64,000 nucleotides of DNA from RYN-230 sp963768945. Its GTDB lineage: Bacteria; Actinomycetota; Actinomycetes; Streptosporangiales; Streptosporangiaceae. The notes beneath the pieces are model-generated. The model made no database searches. It saw nothing but the letters and a program-made list of their open reading frames with translations, and had not been told where the DNA came from. Positions 60,442 to 64,000 of this stretch are shown here, one piece after another. Position 1 is the stretch's first letter; each line of letters opens with the position of its first letter. The position numbers and the translations under genes are program-made. Where the stretch lies: assembly GCA_963768945.1 (NCBI GenBank), contig CAVYJW010000008.1:248001-312000 (forward strand), in the 5' to 3' direction.

Positions 60442-62268
60442 TCACGATCTCAGCCTGGGCACGTCGGCCATGAGCTGGGCGGTGTAGCTGCTGCCGGGAT
60501 CGGCGAGCACCTGCTCGGCAGGCCCGGCCTCGACGATCTGGCCGTGGCGCAGCACGACGGCGAACTGCGCGACGTTGCGCACCAGGGCCAGGTTGTGCGT
60601 GATGAAGAGCATGGCCAGGTGCCGCCGGGCCGCGGCCGCCCGGAGCAGTTCGATGACGACGGCCTGCACCGAGACGTCCAGCGCCGAGGTGACCTCGTCG
60701 CAGACCAGCAGGCCCGGCTCGGCGACGAGGGCGCGGGCGATCGCGACCCGCTGACGCTCGCCGCCGGAGAGCTGATCGGGATAGCGGGACAGGTAACGGC
60801 GGCCCAGGGCAACGTCCTCGAGCACGCTGATGACCCGCTCGGTGTGCTCGCCCCGGGGCACGCCCAGGAGCCGCTGCAGCGGCTCGGCCACGATCTGGCC
60901 GACCGTCTTGCGGGGGTTGAGGGAGGTGTACGGGTTCTGGAAGACACACTGGATCTGCCGCAGCACCGGCACCGGGCGGTGGCGGGCGCCGCGCGCGAGC
61001 CGGGCTCCGTGGAGGGTGATCTCGCCGGTCCAGTCCCCGTGCAGCCCGACGATGCACCGGGCCAGCGTCGTCTTGCCGGAGCCGGACTCGCCGACCACGG
61101 CGACGCATCCCCGCGGCGGCACGTCCAGATCGATGCCGGACAGGACCGGCACCGGGCCGTAATTGGACGAAAGCCCCCGGACCGAGAGCACGGGCGGGGC
61201 GGGTGACGGGCCGGCCGCGGGTGCGGTGGGGCGGGACACGGATCGGGTGATCCCGGCCGCGCTGTCCGCCTCGGGCGCACGCAGGCAGCGCACGGTCCGC
61301 CCGGCCAGCGCCGCCGGTTCCGGCACGCGGGCCCGGCACCGGTCGAGCGCGATGCCGCAGCGCGGAGCGAACGCACAGCCAGGCCCGCGGTGCCCGGGCG
61401 GTGGCTGCTGCCCGGGTATCCCGGTGAGTGGCCGGCCGCCTTCCGGGACCGGGACCGAGGCGAGCAGCCCTTGCGTGTAGGGGTGCAGCGGGCGGCCGAA
61501 GAGCATCGCGGCGGGTCCCGCCTCCACGATCCGCCCGGCGTACATGACCGCCACCTCGGCCGCGATCTCGCTGACTACGGCCAGATCGTGGCTCACGTAG
61601 ACGGCCGCCACCCGGTAACCCCGGCAGAGGGTGCGGATGGTGTCAAGGATGTGACGCTGAGTCGATACGTCCAGGCCGGTGGTGGGCTCGTCCAGCACGA
61701 TCAGCGAGGGACGGCAGGAAAAGGCCATGGCCAGCGCGACGCGCTGCTGCTGCCCGCCGGAGAGCTGATGCGGGTAGCGCCGCAGCAGGTCCGGGTTAGC
61801 CGCCAGCCGGACCTCGCCCAGCACCTCGAGGATCCGGGATTGAGGGTTCCCGTCCTGTCCCGTTCTGCCGTGGACGCGCAGTGCCTCCTGGAGCTGGTAC
61901 CCGATCCGCAGGGCCGGGTTCAGTGCCGCTGACGGATCCTGCGGCACGTAGCTGACCCGGGCCCCGCGCACCTGCCGCAGCCCGGCCGGGCGCAGCCGCA
62001 GCAGGTCCATGCCGTCCAGGCGGACCTCGCCCGTGCTGACGGACAGGCCACGTCTGGTGTGCCCGAGCAGGGCGAGGGCGACGGTCGTCTTCCCTGAGCC
62101 GGACTCGCCGACCAGGCCGAGCACGTCACCGGGCCGCACCGCGAACGAGATCCCGCTGACCACGGGGGGCCCGTGGGGCCCGCTCCGGATCTCCAGGTCA
62201 CGCACCTCCAGCCGGAAGGGTGGTGTGTCTTCCGCTCGCTCACCCGCCTGGCCCTCTGCCTGCCTCAT
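60442..62268 (-). CDS. ABC transporter ATPase, two nucleotide-binding domains fused (DppD-DppF)
   Basis: This 608-residue protein contains two complete ATPases. Domain 1 (about residues 20-265) has GESGSGKTT, LSGGQQQRV and LIVLDEPTTGLD, with an OppD-type Cys extension CAFAPRCGIALDRC. Domain 2 (about residues 350-600) has GESGSGKTT, LSGGERQRV and LLVCDEVTSALD; here Walker B is followed by Val instead of Pro. A Pro/Ala linker joins them. Fused ATPases are known for some peptide and nickel transporters. It overlaps the permease gene by 4 bp. Confidence 0.93.
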   Translation of the reverse strand: MRQAEGQAGERAEDTPPFRLEVRDLEIRSGPHGPPVVSGISFAVRPGDVLGLVGESGSGKTTVALALLGHTRRGLSVSTGEVRLDGMDLLRLRPAGLRQVRGARVSYVPQDPSAALNPALRIGYQLQEALRVHGRTGQDGNPQSRILEVLGEVRLAANPDLLRRYPHQLSGGQQQRVALAMAFSCRPSLIVLDEPTTGLDVSTQRHILDTIRTLCRGYRVAAVYVSHDLAVVSEIAAEVAVMYAGRIVEAGPAAMLFGRPLHPYTQGLLASVPVPEGGRPLTGIPGQQPPPGHRGPGCAFAPRCGIALDRCRARVPEPAALAGRTVRCLRAPEADSAAGITRSVSRPTAPAAGPSPAPPVLSVRGLSSNYGPVPVLSGIDLDVPPRGCVAVVGESGSGKTTLARCIVGLHGDWTGEITLHGARLARGARHRPVPVLRQIQCVFQNPYTSLNPRKTVGQIVAEPLQRLLGVPRGEHTERVISVLEDVALGRRYLSRYPDQLSGGERQRVAIARALVAEPGLLVCDEVTSALDVSVQAVVIELLRAAAARRHLAMLFITHNLALVRNVAQFAVVLRHGQIVEAGPAEQVLADPGSSYTAQLMADVPRLRS

Positions 62269-63176
62269 GCGGGGTCCAGGTCATCCATGAGGGCTGCCTC
62301 CTCGGGCCTGCGGTCCACGCCGAGCGCCGCCCGTCCGATGGCATCGGTCAGCAGGTTGGTGCCGATGGTGAGCAGGGCGATCAGCAGGGCCGGGATGACC
62401 ACGGCCCATGGGTTCAGGGCCAGCCCGGCCCGGTTCTCGTTGATCATGGTCCCCCAGCTGGGGGACGGCGGCGGCTGGCCGAAGCCCAGGAAGGCCAGGC
62501 CCGCCATGATGATGATCGAGTAGGTCAGCCGCAGTCCCGCCTCCACCATCAGCGGGGTGCTCAGGCTGGGCAGGATCTCCCTGGCCATCACCACGGCCGG
62601 GCGCATGCCCTGCAGCTCGGCCACCTTGACGAAGTCACGCTCGGAGATGTCCAGCGTCGCCGCCCGCAGCACCCGGGCGACGGCGGGTGCGTGGGTCAGG
62701 CCGACGGCCAGCACGATCAGCCACAGCCGGGGGCCCAGGATGCTCAGCAGCAGCAGGGCGAAGACCAGCTGGGGAAAGGCCAGGATCACGTCAACGGTCC
62801 GCATGATCAGCCCGTCCGGGCGGCCGCGGAGGTAGGCGGCGCTGATCCCGGCGGCCGCCCCGGCGGCGACGCCGAGCACCGTCGCGGACACCGCCATCAG
62901 CAGCAGCAGCCAGCCGCCCTCCAGGATCCGGGACAGGACATCGCGGCCGAGGAAGTCAGCGCCGAGCAGAAACTGCCCGGATGGCTTCCCGAACGGGAAG
63001 GTGAGCAGGGCGGTGGGCGGGTACGGGGCCACCAGCGGGCCGATGACCGCGACGGCCACGACCAGGCCGGCCAGGCCAAGCCCGGTAGCGCCGCGCGGGG
63101 TGCGCACCGCCGCGCCCGCCGAGGCCAGCCACTGGTGGCGGCGGATCCGCTCCCTGCCTGGGCGTGCCGCGGTCAT
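62265..63176 (-). CDS. ABC transporter permease, DppC/OppC type
   Basis: This 303-residue permease has the first helix GLGLAGLVVAVAVIGPLVA, then LLGADFLGRDVLSRILEGG (DppC hallmark). The EAA loop is ERDFVKVAELQGMRPAVVMA and LAFLGFGQPPPSPSWGTMI follows. It is the middle gene of a minus-strand transporter operon (permease B, permease C, fused ATPase). No solute-binding protein gene is visible; it may lie beyond the right edge. Confidence 0.92.
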   Translation of the reverse strand: MTAARPGRERIRRHQWLASAGAAVRTPRGATGLGLAGLVVAVAVIGPLVAPYPPTALLTFPFGKPSGQFLLGADFLGRDVLSRILEGGWLLLLMAVSATVLGVAAGAAAGISAAYLRGRPDGLIMRTVDVILAFPQLVFALLLLSILGPRLWLIVLAVGLTHAPAVARVLRAATLDISERDFVKVAELQGMRPAVVMAREILPSLSTPLMVEAGLRLTYSIIIMAGLAFLGFGQPPPSPSWGTMINENRAGLALNPWAVVIPALLIALLTIGTNLLTDAIGRAALGVDRRPEEAALMDDLDPA

Positions 63177-63195
63177 GGGTACCCGGTCCTCCTTC

Positions 63196-64000
63196 CTACC
63201 TGGGAATCCTGTGCCGCGGCGTGACCAGCATCGCGATCACGTCGGTCACGATGTTCATGACCACGTAGAACGCGGCCAGCAGCACGACGATGAACTGGAT
63301 GACCGGGATATCGCGGTTCTGCACCGCGTAGACCAGCCCCTGGCCGATGCCGGGGAAGGCGAACACGTACTCCACGACGACCACCCCGCCCGCCAGGTAC
63401 AGGAAGTTCAGGCCGATGACCTGGATCACCGGCGCGGTGGCGTTGGGCAGCGCGTGCACCAGCACGATGCGCCACATCGGCACGCCCTTGAGCCGGGCCA
63501 TTTCCACGTAGTCGGACTCCAGGGCCTCGATCATCGCCGCCCGGGTCATCCGCTGGATGTACGGCACGATCACGATGACCAGGGTGGCCACCGGCAGGAT
63601 CAGGAGCTGCGGGGCGTTCCAGGCGTAGCTGCCCGGCGGCAGCAGTGACACCGCGGGCAGCAGGTGGGTGACCACCGTGGAGAACAGGATGACCAGGCCG
63701 ATCGCGACCACGAACTCCGGCAGGGCGGTCACCGCCAGCGCGGTGACCGCGCTGACGTGGTCGAGCCAGCCGTCCCGGCGGAGCGCGGCCAGCGCGCCGA
63801 GCGCGACCCCGGCCATGGCCCCGATCACGCCGGTGACTCCCATCAGCACGGCAGAATTGATGAGCCTCGGTGCCACGTAACCCCACACCGGCCGCCCGTT
63901 GACCAGTGAGTGGCCGAGGTGGCCGGTGACCAGGCCGGAGAACCACAGCCAGTACTGGTCCGCCACGCCCCGGTTAAGGTGCAGGGCTGCCTCCAGCCGG
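63196..64000 (-). CDS. ABC transporter permease, DppB/OppB type (partial, runs off the edge)
   Basis: The last 267 codons of a DppB-like permease are present and the frame is open to the window end (RLEAALHLNRGVADQYWLWF). Features are FSGLVTGHLGHSLVNGRPVW, EAA loop SDYVEMARLKGVPMWRIVLV, and VVVEYVFAFPGIGQGLVYAV. It is the upstream partner of the DppC-like permease, 19 bp away. The N-terminal 50-60 residues and the rest of the operon lie outside. Confidence 0.93.
   Translation of the reverse strand, partial: RLEAALHLNRGVADQYWLWFSGLVTGHLGHSLVNGRPVWGYVAPRLINSAVLMGVTGVIGAMAGVALGALAALRRDGWLDHVSAVTALAVTALPEFVVAIGLVILFSTVVTHLLPAVSLLPPGSYAWNAPQLLILPVATLVIVIVPYIQRMTRAAMIEALESDYVEMARLKGVPMWRIVLVHALPNATAPVIQVIGLNFLYLAGGVVVVEYVFAFPGIGQGLVYAVQNRDIPVIQFIVVLLAAFYVVMNIVTDVIAMLVTPRHRIPR

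Overview
The window is a GC-rich (about 70 percent by eye) actinomycete chromosome segment. Evidence for a filamentous actinomycete, perhaps of the Streptosporangiales or Streptomycetales type, is the DUF397 / XRE-DUF5753 pair, the short HATPase of the anti-sigma type, MocR, oligoribonuclease, the NrtR-nadABC locus, many 4-bp ATGA/GTGA gene overlaps, frequent GTG and TTG starts, and near-total G/C at third codon positions. There is no CRISPR array, rRNA operon, intact prophage or insertion sequence. Genus-level placement is not possible from this sequence alone.

Layout. 0.2-2.8 kb: regulatory pair DUF397 + XRE/DUF5753, a divergent HATPase and a small membrane protein, with two minisatellites between the last two. 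2.8-13.9 kb: a sugar-utilisation locus, with a ROK repressor divergent from an operon of ROK sugar kinase, lipoprotein solute-binding protein, two Opp/Dpp-type permeases, two ATPases, a GH4 glycosidase and a BadF-type sugar kinase. A perfect inverted repeat lies between the divergent genes. 14-33 kb: housekeeping and scattered genes, namely SpoU methyltransferase, VWA protein, frame-broken phosphotransferase, tryptophan-repeat protein, MocR with a PNPOx-like protein, orn, tRNA-His, methyltransferase, LCP cell-wall enzyme, LuxR-type HTH, response regulator with sensor kinase, fructosamine kinase with low-molecular-weight phosphatase, DAO-type oxidase, and S53 peptidase.

33.3-49.8 kb looks accessory. 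It starts at tRNA-Lys and holds an XRE remnant, an FAD oxidase, and a 2-oxoacid dehydrogenase cluster (E1 alpha-beta fusion, E2, VOC protein, GntR, M24-family protein) with different codon choice. Next come two ClC chloride channels with MarR, then a gene graveyard: ackA fragment, 5'-truncated phosphoketolase, SARP activator-domain fragment and helicase fragment. 49.8-64 kb: a GGDEF-EAL protein directly downstream of a subtilisin-like protease with a tryptophan-repeat tail, L-2-hydroxyglutarate oxidase, the NAD de novo operon nadABC under a divergent NrtR with a clear operator, and a second Opp/Dpp transporter that runs off the right edge.

Two properties run through the window. First, many genes carry in-frame minisatellites, usually with a 15-bp (5-codon) period, at protein ends or in linkers, and similar arrays sit between genes. 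Second, at least seven otherwise well-conserved genes are split by 1- or 2-nt frame shifts. These could be real decay or consensus errors in GC-rich runs, and raw reads would decide.
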